NCBI GenBank assembly: GCA_964600165.1
Contig: CAZRIP010000018.1
Location: 1 to 39,181, forward strand
DNA from: CAZRIP01 sp964600165
GTDB taxonomy: Bacteria > Elusimicrobiota > Elusimicrobia > UBA1565 > UBA9628
DNA: 39,181 nucleotides
Reading direction: 5' to 3'
The position numbers and the translations under genes are program-made. The notes beneath the pieces were generated by a model that did not search any database, was not told the DNA's origin, and was given only the letters and a program-made list of their open reading frames with translations. Within the stretch, counting starts at the first letter, position 1, and each line of letters begins with the position of its first letter. Positions 30,722-38,290 of the stretch are shown one piece after another.

Positions 30722-31798
30722 CTAGCGGCCGACGACCATCTCGCGGCCGACCAGCTCCTCTAGCTGGATCGTCCGGCGACCCACCTTGTAACCGACCATG
30801 CGAGTGCGCCGCGGCAGGTAGCAGACCGAGCACGGCCCGAGCTTGTCCGGGCCCTGCGACTTGAGGTGGGTCTGACGCACGCCGCGCATCTTCGGGCCGT
30901 TCCAGACGTGGTAGACGGACTCTTTCTTCAAGTCGCCGACGCAGATCTGCCCGAGCTCGTCGTTGATGCACATGAACGCCCGTCCGTCCGAGCCGACGAC
31001 GAGCCTCTGGAACGGCACGGGGCAGACGAAGCCCTCGACGCGCTCGAACTGGTCGTCCTTGCGCAGGTAGTCCAAGAGCGAGTTCGCGCTGACCTCGTCG
31101 ACGATGGGCTCGAAGGTGTCGAAGTAGCGCTCGGGGTCCTCGGCGATCGCCGGCCAGACGCCTTGGAGGCGCACGACGGGCTTGACGGCGCCCTTCGCCT
31201 TCTTGATCTCGTTGAACCGCGTGATCTTGCGGACCATGTCGTCGTACTTGGCGGGGTGGCGGATCTTCTCGTAGGTCTCGCCGGTGCCGTCGAAGGAGAT
31301 CGTCAGCCAGGACATCTTGAGGTCGACGAGCTCGGCGAACATCTCCTCGGTCAGCTTATAGCCGTTGGTCAAGGAGTCGATCTCCTTGATGCCGCGGGCG
31401 TGGGCGTAGCGGATGCAGTCCATGAAACGCGGGTTGAGAGTCGGCTCGCCGCGCCAGCTCAGGCGGATCGAGTAGACGCCGTTGTCGGCGAGCTCGTCGA
31501 CGATCTTCTTGAATACCTCGAAATCCATCGACTTGTGAGGGACCTCTTTCTTGAAGCGGTCCGTCGTCGTGTAGCACATCGGGCACTTCATGTTGCACGA
31601 CGAGGAGAGCTCGAGGTCGACGTGGTCCGGGTACTCGCCGGCCTTGCCGAAGGCCGGGTAGACGTGCCAGCGCACGCGGTTCCAGAAGTAGCGCAGGCGA
31701 TGGCCGTGGCCGCGGCGCCAGTGGAAGCGCAGGTGCTTGGCGAAGTCCGACGCGGGGTTGTCCAGCTTGTTGAAATAGATCTTGTTGAGCTTGATCAT
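30722..31798 (-). CDS. Radical SAM/SPASM-like protein 2
   Basis: A 358-residue radical SAM enzyme with CNMKCPMC (CxxxCxxC, about residues 68-75), SWRGEPTLNPRF, SLTNGYKL and SFDGTGETYEKIR. The C-terminal region has the cysteines FVCPVP, AFMCIND, QICVGDL and PCSVCYLP, a SPASM-type auxiliary cluster set. It overlaps the PIG-L gene by 4 nt (ATGA) and is followed by the WbqC-like gene. Such proteins in glycan loci are often of unknown function; oxidation, epimerisation or deoxygenation of a sugar is a reasonable guess. The Arg-rich in-frame extension above 31798 is shadow of the upstream gene. Confidence 0.88.
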   Translation of the reverse strand: MIKLNKIYFNKLDNPASDFAKHLRFHWRRGHGHRLRYFWNRVRWHVYPAFGKAGEYPDHVDLELSSSCNMKCPMCYTTTDRFKKEVPHKSMDFEVFKKIVDELADNGVYSIRLSWRGEPTLNPRFMDCIRYAHARGIKEIDSLTNGYKLTEEMFAELVDLKMSWLTISFDGTGETYEKIRHPAKYDDMVRKITRFNEIKKAKGAVKPVVRLQGVWPAIAEDPERYFDTFEPIVDEVSANSLLDYLRKDDQFERVEGFVCPVPFQRLVVGSDGRAFMCINDELGQICVGDLKKESVYHVWNGPKMRGVRQTHLKSQGPDKLGPCSVCYLPRRTRMVGYKVGRRTIQLEELVGREMVVGR

Positions 31799-32490
31799 GG
31801 CTCCTCGGTGCGCGAAATCTTTTCGGAGACGAGGCAAAAGGCCTCGGCGGCGCGAAACCCGGCCGATGCGCCCCGGACCTGTGCGAGCGCGCGCAGCCCT
31901 TCCGCCGAGCGCGGGTGGGGGAAAGGCGCCAGTTCGTCGTCATAAACGGCGAGCGCCTTGAGCTTGAGCTCGAGGGTCTCCGAGACATCGACGAAATAGT
32001 TGGGCGAGAACTGCCAGCCCGGCAGAGCCGGGGCTTGCTCGGTCGTCGAGGCCGTCTCGAAGGAGAGCACGCGGCGCGGCGCCGTCTCGTGGTAGCGGCG
32101 CAGCGCGACGAGCGCCGCCTTGAAGACGCCGCGATGATCCTGATTGACGTCGCCGCCGTGATGCAAGTAGACTACGTCGGGCTTGACCTGATCGACGATC
32201 TTCTCGAGCGCGGTGACTGTGGCGTTCAAGTCCTGCTCGAGCATCTCGTCTTGCAGGTTCAAGCACCGGACTGAGGCGAAGCCGAGCAGGCGGCCGACTT
32301 TCTCCGCCTGCTTCTTGCGCTTTGCCAGGATTCCGTGGCCGTAGCGCTTGGCCGAGTACATCTTGAGGTTCGGCTTGCCGACGCAGACGGCGATGTGCAC
32401 GGAGTCTCCCGCGCGGACGTGGCGGATCAGCGTCCCGCCGGGCCCGAGCAGCTCGTCGTCTCCGTGGGCGACGAGGACGAGGACTTTCAT
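31795..32490 (-). CDS. PIG-L/LmbE-family deacetylase
   Basis: A 231-residue zinc-type deacetylase. The N-terminal motif is AHGDDE (residues 8-13), where most members have AHPDDE. HHGGDVNQDHRGVF supplies the HxxH-like and Asp/His ligands. It would remove an N-acetyl group from a sugar, at the cytoplasmic face or on a nucleotide sugar. It overlaps the aminotransferase upstream and the radical SAM gene downstream by 4 nt each. In this setting it may free an amine for a different acyl group. The fold is firm; the substrate is inference. Confidence 0.85.
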   Translation of the reverse strand: MKVLVLVAHGDDELLGPGGTLIRHVRAGDSVHIAVCVGKPNLKMYSAKRYGHGILAKRKKQAEKVGRLLGFASVRCLNLQDEMLEQDLNATVTALEKIVDQVKPDVVYLHHGGDVNQDHRGVFKAALVALRRYHETAPRRVLSFETASTTEQAPALPGWQFSPNYFVDVSETLELKLKALAVYDDELAPFPHPRSAEGLRALAQVRGASAGFRAAEAFCLVSEKISRTEEP

Positions 32491-33665
32491 GCGGCCTGCG
32501 TCAGCCTCTTCAAAGCGTCCTTGAGCGACGCCGCGACGTGCGCGCGCTCCTCCTGCGTGATCCCCGGATATAGCGGCAGGCAGAAGTGCCGGGCCGCTAT
32601 CTCCTCCGCGCCGGGGAACTTCTCGTCGCAGTTGAGCGCCGTGCCGGGATGCTTCGCCCAGACAGGCTCCTTGTGCGCGGGCACGTCGTAGACCTCGCCG
32701 GTCAAGGACACCCCGTACTCTTCCTTGAGCAGCTTTTTCAGGACGTCGCGCGAGAGGCTGGGCTTCAGGTACATGACGTACTTGTAGAACGTCGAGTCGA
32801 GGCCGGACGGCATCTTCAAGGGCGTCGCCTCATCGAGGCGGGCGAGCTCTTTATCGTAGTAGGCCGCGAGCGCCTTGCGGTCGCCGAAGAGGACCTTCGC
32901 TTTGCGGGTCTGCTGCAGCGCCATCAAGGCCGTCATCTCGCTCATGCGCCAGTTGTGGCCGAGTTCGGAGATGCGGTTTCCGAGCTTGGGGTTCTTGCCG
33001 TGGTTGCGCAGCATCTGCGCCTTCTCGGCGAGCGCCGCGTCCTTGGTCGTGATCAGGCCGCCTTCGCCCGAGACCAGAGGCTTCGTGGGGAAGAACGAGA
33101 AAGCGCCGGCCAGGCCCCAGGCCCCGGCGTAGATTCCTTTATAAGAGGATCCATGCGCGTGCGCGCAGTCCTCGATGAGGGCGATCTTGTTTTTCTCGCA
33201 AAGGGCCTTGAGCTCTTCTACCGCAGGCGTGATGATACCGCCGATGTGGACGAGCACGACGGCTGCGGTGTCCTTCCGGATCCTTTTGGCCACGTCCTTC
33301 GAGTCGAGGCAGAGCGTCTTCGGGTCCGAGTCCGCGAAGATCACCTTGGCGCCCGCGTGCACGGCGGCGAAGGCCGTCGCGATGAACGTGTTCGTGGGCA
33401 CGATGACGGTCTTGCCTTCCACGCCGATCGCCCGGAAGATGATCTCGAGCGCCGTCGTGCAGTTGGAGGTGGCCACCGCGTAAGGCACGCCCGTCAATTG
33501 GGCGAACTCGGCCTCGAAGGCCTTGGTGTTCGGGCCCATGACGTGCGCGCCGGTGTCGAGGATCTTCGCGATCCCGTCGGCGAGGAACTTGCGGTCCTCG
33601 GCGTCGAACGGGACTCGCAGGATCGGGACGTTGAGCTTCTTAGGCTGCGATGAGGTCGGGGACAT
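32487..33665 (-). CDS. DegT/DnrJ/EryC1-family sugar aminotransferase 2
   Basis: A 392-residue PLP-dependent enzyme with GPNTKAFEAEFAQLTG, ATSNCTTALEIIFRA, IEDCAHAHGSSY (PLP Asp and neighbours), the Schiff-base Lys at about 195 in FSFFPTKP, and MLRNHGKNPKLGN. It is full length for the family. It overlaps the epimerase gene upstream by 26 nt, which fixes its start near 33665, and the PIG-L gene downstream by 4 nt. The likely reaction is amino transfer to a keto sugar nucleotide; which carbon is aminated is not clear. LegC- or ArnB-like roles are possible. Confidence 0.88.
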   Translation of the reverse strand: MSPTSSQPKKLNVPILRVPFDAEDRKFLADGIAKILDTGAHVMGPNTKAFEAEFAQLTGVPYAVATSNCTTALEIIFRAIGVEGKTVIVPTNTFIATAFAAVHAGAKVIFADSDPKTLCLDSKDVAKRIRKDTAAVVLVHIGGIITPAVEELKALCEKNKIALIEDCAHAHGSSYKGIYAGAWGLAGAFSFFPTKPLVSGEGGLITTKDAALAEKAQMLRNHGKNPKLGNRISELGHNWRMSEMTALMALQQTRKAKVLFGDRKALAAYYDKELARLDEATPLKMPSGLDSTFYKYVMYLKPSLSRDVLKKLLKEEYGVSLTGEVYDVPAHKEPVWAKHPGTALNCDEKFPGAEEIAARHFCLPLYPGITQEERAHVAASLKDALKRLTQAA

Positions 33666-34569
33666 TGTTCTGCTCCTGTTTCTTTTCGGCGATGAACTGC
33701 TTGAGGCCCGTCAGGAAGTCGATCTCCGGCTTCCAGCCGAGTTGCTTGAGCGCCTTCTCGTTCGAGATCGACGCGCCCGCGAAGTCGCCCTCGCGCGCCG
33801 GCGTGTGTATGACCTGGATCTTCGGGTTGGCGTGCTCCTTGACCCACTCGGCGAGCTGCTTGATCGTGATCTTTTCGCTGCCCTCGAGGTTGTAGATCTG
33901 GTTCTCGCCGGCCGGCTTGAGCGCCATGACGTTGCCGCGCGCGAGATCGGTGACGTGCACGAACTTGCGGAACTGGTTGCCGGAGCCCGCGATCGTGATG
34001 GACTCGCCCTTGAGCGCCATCGAGACGAACTTGCTGATGACCGTCGCTCCGCGCGCGCGCGGGCCGTATGGGATGCCGTAGCGCACGATCGTGTATGGGA
34101 CCTTGTAGAGCTGGCCGTACGCGCGGCAGTAGTGCTCGCCCGTGAGCTTGGTCGCCGTGTAGAGATGCGTCGGCGGCGGGATCAGGGTCTCCTCGGTGAT
34201 GAACTCCTCTTTGACGTCGGAATAAACCCAGATCGTGCTCGCGTAGACGACTCGCTTGATGTTCTTGGCGCGGCGGGCGGCGTCGAGCACGTTGATCGTG
34301 CCGCGCACGTTGATCTGCTCGGCGTAGAGCGGGTCGGCGAAAACGTCGTTGACGTCGGCGACGGCGGCCAGGTGCATGACGTACTGGCAGCCGGCGATCG
34401 CGAAGCCGAGCGCGACGGGGTCGAGAAGGCTTCCATGGTAGAACTCGACGTCGCCCAGGCCGTCCGGATAGGCCATGTCGAAGACGCGGACTTTGAAGCC
34501 CTGTTTCTGGAGTTGCTGGACGACGTTGGCGCCGATGAAGCCCGAGCCGCCGGTGACGAGGACGCGCAT
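33640..34569 (-). CDS. NAD-dependent epimerase/dehydratase 2
   Basis: A 309-residue extended SDR with GGSGFIGAN (residues 7-15), MHLAAVADVND, ASTIWVYSD, the catalytic YTATK, IVRYGIPYGPR and KFVHVTDLARG. It acts on a nucleotide sugar, as an epimerase or dehydratase. A ribosome-binding site (AGGAG, 8 nt before the ATG at 34569) is clear, unlike at most genes here. It is the first metabolic gene after the regulator (10-nt gap) and the aminotransferase gene follows with a 26-nt overlap. It shares segment order with the SDR at 7098-8015. Confidence 0.85.
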   Translation of the reverse strand: MRVLVTGGSGFIGANVVQQLQKQGFKVRVFDMAYPDGLGDVEFYHGSLLDPVALGFAIAGCQYVMHLAAVADVNDVFADPLYAEQINVRGTINVLDAARRAKNIKRVVYASTIWVYSDVKEEFITEETLIPPPTHLYTATKLTGEHYCRAYGQLYKVPYTIVRYGIPYGPRARGATVISKFVSMALKGESITIAGSGNQFRKFVHVTDLARGNVMALKPAGENQIYNLEGSEKITIKQLAEWVKEHANPKIQVIHTPAREGDFAGASISNEKALKQLGWKPEIDFLTGLKQFIAEKKQEQNNVPDLIAA

Positions 34570-34579
34570 GGTTATTCTC

Positions 34580-35152
34580 CTATTCGAACTTGAACTGAAG
34601 GTCGACTTCGTCTAAAAGAGGGACTAGCCGCTGCCCTTGCCGTATGGCGGAAGGCAGCGGCTCGACAGTGGCCGTGAAGACCACGGCGGCGTCGGCGGGG
34701 ACGTATTTGTAGCCGTCGACGAAGGTCAGCTCGAGGCCCGGCAAGTCCTTCTCGGCCAGCGTCTTGCGGATGAGCGAGCCGGTCTCGGGCCAAGCGACGA
34801 CGGTGGCGCGGCGCACGCCGTCGCGGTACTCCCGGATGATCGTCATTTGGATGGCGTCGCTGATCTTGCGGGCCTGATCCCAGATGAAATGGGCGTAGGC
34901 GTAGGACTTGCGGGCCTTCTCGAGGCTTCCTTTGAGGGTGAGGAGGTATTGGGTCTTGTTCCAGGTCAGCTGCTTGGTCTTGACGTAGCCCCGGCGCATC
35001 AGGCGCTTTAAGAGGAGGTTGGTCAGCCCGAGCGACAAGCCGGTCTGGCGGGAAAGCTCGCGCTGAGTGCGAATCTCGCCCTCCGACAGCTCGGAGATGA
35101 GGGCGAACTCGTTGCGCGCGAGTGTCTGGGCGGCGGCCGGCTGGGGGCTCAT
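34580..35152 (-). CDS. Winged-helix transcriptional regulator, MarR/EPS-associated type with extra C-terminal domain
   Basis: A 190-residue protein. Residues about 13-80 form a winged helix: FALISELSEGEIRTQRELS, then the recognition helix LSLGLTNLLLKRLMRRGY and the wing KTKQLTWNKTQYLLT. This resembles the MarR-like regulators found in exopolysaccharide loci, which are usually near 110 residues. Here about 100 further residues follow (VVAWPETGSLIRKTLAEK, then a predicted beta-alpha region), perhaps a ligand-sensing domain. It lies inside the glycan locus, 10 nt before an epimerase gene, and its own promoter contains a perfect 17-bp palindrome 8 nt before its ATG. Autoregulation and control of the genes downstream is a strong inference. 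Confidence 0.8.
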   Translation of the reverse strand: MSPQPAAAQTLARNEFALISELSEGEIRTQRELSRQTGLSLGLTNLLLKRLMRRGYVKTKQLTWNKTQYLLTLKGSLEKARKSYAYAHFIWDQARKISDAIQMTIIREYRDGVRRATVVAWPETGSLIRKTLAEKDLPGLELTFVDGYKYVPADAAVVFTATVEPLPSAIRQGQRLVPLLDEVDLQFKFE

Positions 35153-35159
35153 CGGAGAA

Positions 35160-35176
35160 TGTTCAATGATTGAACA
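35160..35176. promoter_or_regulatory. Palindromic operator TGTTCAATGATTGAACA
   Basis: A perfect 8+1+8 inverted repeat, located 7 bases before the regulator ATG. It covers the best candidate -10 box (TTCAAT at 35174-35169 on the minus strand), so a bound dimer would block transcription. An AT-rich perfect palindrome in GC-rich DNA, beside a winged-helix gene, makes an operator the natural reading. Confidence 0.75.
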
Positions 35177-35198
35177 CTATTGGAGCCGCTGCTGTCAA
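35169..35198 (-). promoter_or_regulatory. Sigma-70-like promoter of the regulator operon
   Basis: On the minus strand a consensus -35 TTGACA (35198-35193) is followed, after 18 bp, by TTCAAT (35174-35169) as -10 (4 of 6 matches). The -35 overlaps the stop of the upstream gene. It is the only consensus -35 seen in the window and probably starts transcription of the regulator and the epimerase-to-CMP-transferase run. Confidence 0.6.
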
Positions 35199-36976
35199 GC
35201 GAGAGCGGGCGCGACGGCGGCGACCATGCGCTCGAGCCCCCGGCCGTCGTCCTTATAGAGGCCGTAGCGCAGCAGGAAGCGTATGTCCTCGAGGTCCGAG
35301 ACCGGCTTGTCTCCGGCAAGCACCCGCCCCGCCGCGGTCACGAAGTCCTTGGTGTCGCGGGCGAGGACGGCGCGCGGCGACAGCAGCTCGCGTGACTCGG
35401 GCGTCAGCGTGTGATAGGGATTCTCGATCAACAGCACCTCGGCGCCCGACGCGCAGGCCTGCAGCAGGGTCGTCGACGGCCAGTCGATGATGATCAAGTC
35501 GTAGTCGTGGATGACCTCGGGCAGCGGACGCGCCTCGACCCGCGCGCGGGGCAGATGCGCGACGACCCAGCCGGGCAGCGGATTCAAGCCGTAGAGCGCG
35601 CTCGGCGAAAGCTCGCTCGGGGCCATCTTGACGACGAGCTCCCGGTTTCCGAGAAGCGGCGCGAGCGCTTCCAGGCGCCGGACCGTCTCGACGAAGAGTC
35701 CTGAGTCCAAAAACGGTTGTCCGTGGGGCAGATAGGCGGTCTGTCCGCGTAAGGAGACGGGCACGTAGCAGATGCGCTCGAAACGAGAGCTGCGGCGCCG
35801 GCTCCGACGTATACGCTCGAGGCCGGGCGAGCCGGCCGCTACGAACCGGCAAGTCCCGCGCTTGAGCGCGCCATACATGCCTTCGACGCCCTCGCCCCAG
35901 CCGAGGAACGTCCCGTCGTGGCCGAACTCGCAGTGTTCGGTCAAGCGGTTGCGGGCATAGCCGTAGCCGCCGTGCTGCACGACGAAGACGGGTTTTTTCT
36001 TCGCTTGAAAATAGGCGATCGGAAGGCCGAAGTCGGCGTCGGTCGCTCCGGAGGAATGAAAGTAAGCGCGAAAGTCGAAGCGCCGGTCGGCCTCGGCGAG
36101 CGCTTGATAGCCGCTCCAAAGCCGCGCCAGATGCCGCTCGGCGTAGGCTTGGATCCGCGCGTCCAAGATGGCGTCGGCGGCGGGCGAGCCCGTCCGCGCG
36201 AGCCCGAGGAACCGAGCCTCGAGCTCGACGGGAAAAGGCGCACCGCGGTCCGGCTGCACGGGCAGCATCGATGGCGCGAGGCGCAACTCGCCCGCGCCGT
36301 CGTAGCGCAATATTCGGCTTTTGGGCGCCACGGTTTTGGCCGCGAGCGCCTCGAGGTCGTAGTTCAGGGTGCCGAAAACGGCGGCGCCCCGCGCGCGGGC
36401 GGCGAGGCGCAGTTTCCAGGCGAGCTTGCCGCGCGCCGCGGCCGCGTTGATGAGCCGGGAAAGCCCGCGCCGAGCGGATGGGATCGGGCGCGCCTGCGGG
36501 AAGGCGACGTGCTCGCGGCCCGGCGCCCGGCTCGCGAGCAGGCCGTAGATGGACTCATCTTGGGAGAAGAACAGGCTCGGGCCTTTCGGATCGGCCGGGT
36601 CGCACGCCGGCGGCGCGCCGAGCTTTTGGGGCCGCTCGCGGGCGAGCAGCGAGTCGAGGATCAGCTGCCGGAGGCGCACGGCGTCGAGCAGGATCTTCAG
36701 ACGGTAGTAGTGCCAGCGGAAAGGAGCGAATTCACCAAGCCCCAACGCGGACTCGAGGCGCTCGACCCACAGCCGCGCGAGTTCATGGTTCTCGTCACCG
36801 AGCGTCTTCAGCCTTTCGGCGGAGACCACGTCGTCCTCGGTCTCGAAGGCGAGCCCGCGCTCGCGCAGCGCGTGCGCGGCGCGTGCGCTGACGGCGACGT
36901 AGAGCGAGCGCTCGGGCGGGAACGCGGGCAGGGCGGCGTCGACGTCGCCCGCGTTCTCGATCAGCGCGACATCCAT
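35195..36976 (-). CDS. Large GT-B-like transferase (Leptospira LIC12162-like)
   Basis: A 593-residue soluble protein. The N-terminal third is helical (WHYYRLKILLDAVRLRQL). The middle has FRAYFHSSGATDADFGLP and VVQHGGYGYARNRLTEHCEF, and the C-terminal part has ELVVKMAPSELSP and YDLIIIDWPSTTLLQACASG, like the second half of a GT-B fold. It resembles transferases named after Leptospira LIC12162, found in O-antigen loci with unknown chemistry. It probably adds a sugar or phosphate-linked group to the glycan. The ATG at 36976 directly abuts the upstream stop. It precedes the regulator, so it is likely transcribed from further right. Confidence 0.65.
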   Translation of the reverse strand: MDVALIENAGDVDAALPAFPPERSLYVAVSARAAHALRERGLAFETEDDVVSAERLKTLGDENHELARLWVERLESALGLGEFAPFRWHYYRLKILLDAVRLRQLILDSLLARERPQKLGAPPACDPADPKGPSLFFSQDESIYGLLASRAPGREHVAFPQARPIPSARRGLSRLINAAAARGKLAWKLRLAARARGAAVFGTLNYDLEALAAKTVAPKSRILRYDGAGELRLAPSMLPVQPDRGAPFPVELEARFLGLARTGSPAADAILDARIQAYAERHLARLWSGYQALAEADRRFDFRAYFHSSGATDADFGLPIAYFQAKKKPVFVVQHGGYGYARNRLTEHCEFGHDGTFLGWGEGVEGMYGALKRGTCRFVAAGSPGLERIRRSRRRSSRFERICYVPVSLRGQTAYLPHGQPFLDSGLFVETVRRLEALAPLLGNRELVVKMAPSELSPSALYGLNPLPGWVVAHLPRARVEARPLPEVIHDYDLIIIDWPSTTLLQACASGAEVLLIENPYHTLTPESRELLSPRAVLARDTKDFVTAAGRVLAGDKPVSDLEDIRFLLRYGLYKDDGRGLERMVAAVAPALA

Positions 36977-38290
36977 CTAGCGGCGCGCGACAGCCTTCGC
37001 AGGTTTTGAGGGGCGGTCGAGCTCGCGCACGACGTCAAGGTCGTCCCAGACCTTGCGGAACGCCTCGATCATCTCGTCGATCTCCGCGTTGTCTCGTTGA
37101 TGCGTGATCGTCTCGGTCGAGAGGCTTTCGTGGCGCATCCGCTCGACGGTCGGCAGCGTCTTCATCGAATAATCGAGCTTGCCGCCTTTGTAATGCGCGC
37201 AGCGGAACGGACAGCCGTCCGGGCCGAAGCCGATCTGTTCTTGGTAGAGCGGGAACAAGTTGAGCGGCGTGTAGCCGGGATACCAGTCGAGTCCTTCGGC
37301 ATTGAGGACCTTGACGAGCGTCTGCGCGCCGAAGCCGAGCTTCTTGACGTCCAATCGCAGTGGATAGCGGTAATAGCTGTGTCCGCAGCCCTTTTTGATC
37401 GCCGGCATCAGCAGTCCCGGAAGGTCCTTGATCCCGGCGGTCAGGCGCTCGGCGAGCTCTCGCCGGACTCGCAGCAACTCGTCGAGCTTGCGCAGCTGGA
37501 CGCTGCCGATCGCGGCCTCCATCTCGTTGAGCCGGTAGTTCCAGCCGACCATGTTGACGAGCGTCGAGTGCTCGAAGCCCGTGGCGATCACCGCTTCGGC
37601 GTGGTTGCGGATGAGCTGGAGCCTGCGGGCGAGCTCATCGTCATCGGTCGTCACGAAGCCGCCTTCGCCGGTCTGGATGATCTTGTGGCAATTGAGCGAG
37701 AACACGCCCATGTCGCCGATCGCGCCGGTGTATTTTCCCTTGTACTTGATCGCCGGCGACTGCGAGGCGTCCTCGATGACGGCGAGCTTGTGCTTCTTGG
37801 CGAGCGCCAGGATCGGGTCCATGTCGGCCGGGTGGCCGTAGATGTGGACGGGCATGATCGCCTTGGTGCGCGGCGTGATCTTCTTCTCGACGGCCTTCGG
37901 GTCGAGCGTGAAGGTGTCGGCCTCGATGTCGGCGAAGATCGGGACGGCGTGGTAGGCGACGATCGCCGCCGCCGTCGCCGTCATCGTCCAGGGTGTCGTG
38001 ATGACCTCGTCGCCCGGGGCGACGCCGGCCGCGCCGATGGCGGCGAAGAGCCCGCTCGTAGCTGAATTGACGCTGATCGCGTGCTTGACGCCGAAGTGCT
38101 CGGCCCACTCGCGCTCGAAGCGCTTGACGCAGTCGCCGCCCAAGAACCAGCGGTTATTCGAGCCCTCGAAATCGGAAAGGATGCCCTTGCGCACGATGTC
38201 GGCGGCGGCTTGCGCCTCCTCTTCACCGGTCGTCGTGTGCGGCGGGTACGGGATGTTGCGGACGGGCTTTCCGCCCTTGATCGCTAGCAT
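36977..38290 (-). CDS. DegT/DnrJ/EryC1-family sugar aminotransferase 3
   Basis: A 437-residue PLP enzyme with SVNSATSGLFAAIGAAGV (PLP-phosphate site), VIEDASQSPAIKY (PLP Asp), VFSLNCHKIIQTGEGG with Schiff-base Lys at about residue 203, and IRNHAEAVIATGF. A long C-terminal tail includes a GPDGCPFRCAHYKGG segment with two cysteines not usual in the family. It is longer than aminotransferases 1 and 2. The start is ATG 38290, overlapping the upstream gene by 7 nt. It probably aminates a keto sugar nucleotide; the inserted Cys-containing loop suggests a special substrate or metal/disulfide, which is speculative. Confidence 0.85.
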   Translation of the reverse strand: MLAIKGGKPVRNIPYPPHTTTGEEEAQAAADIVRKGILSDFEGSNNRWFLGGDCVKRFEREWAEHFGVKHAISVNSATSGLFAAIGAAGVAPGDEVITTPWTMTATAAAIVAYHAVPIFADIEADTFTLDPKAVEKKITPRTKAIMPVHIYGHPADMDPILALAKKHKLAVIEDASQSPAIKYKGKYTGAIGDMGVFSLNCHKIIQTGEGGFVTTDDDELARRLQLIRNHAEAVIATGFEHSTLVNMVGWNYRLNEMEAAIGSVQLRKLDELLRVRRELAERLTAGIKDLPGLLMPAIKKGCGHSYYRYPLRLDVKKLGFGAQTLVKVLNAEGLDWYPGYTPLNLFPLYQEQIGFGPDGCPFRCAHYKGGKLDYSMKTLPTVERMRHESLSTETITHQRDNAEIDEMIEAFRKVWDDLDVVRELDRPSKPAKAVARR

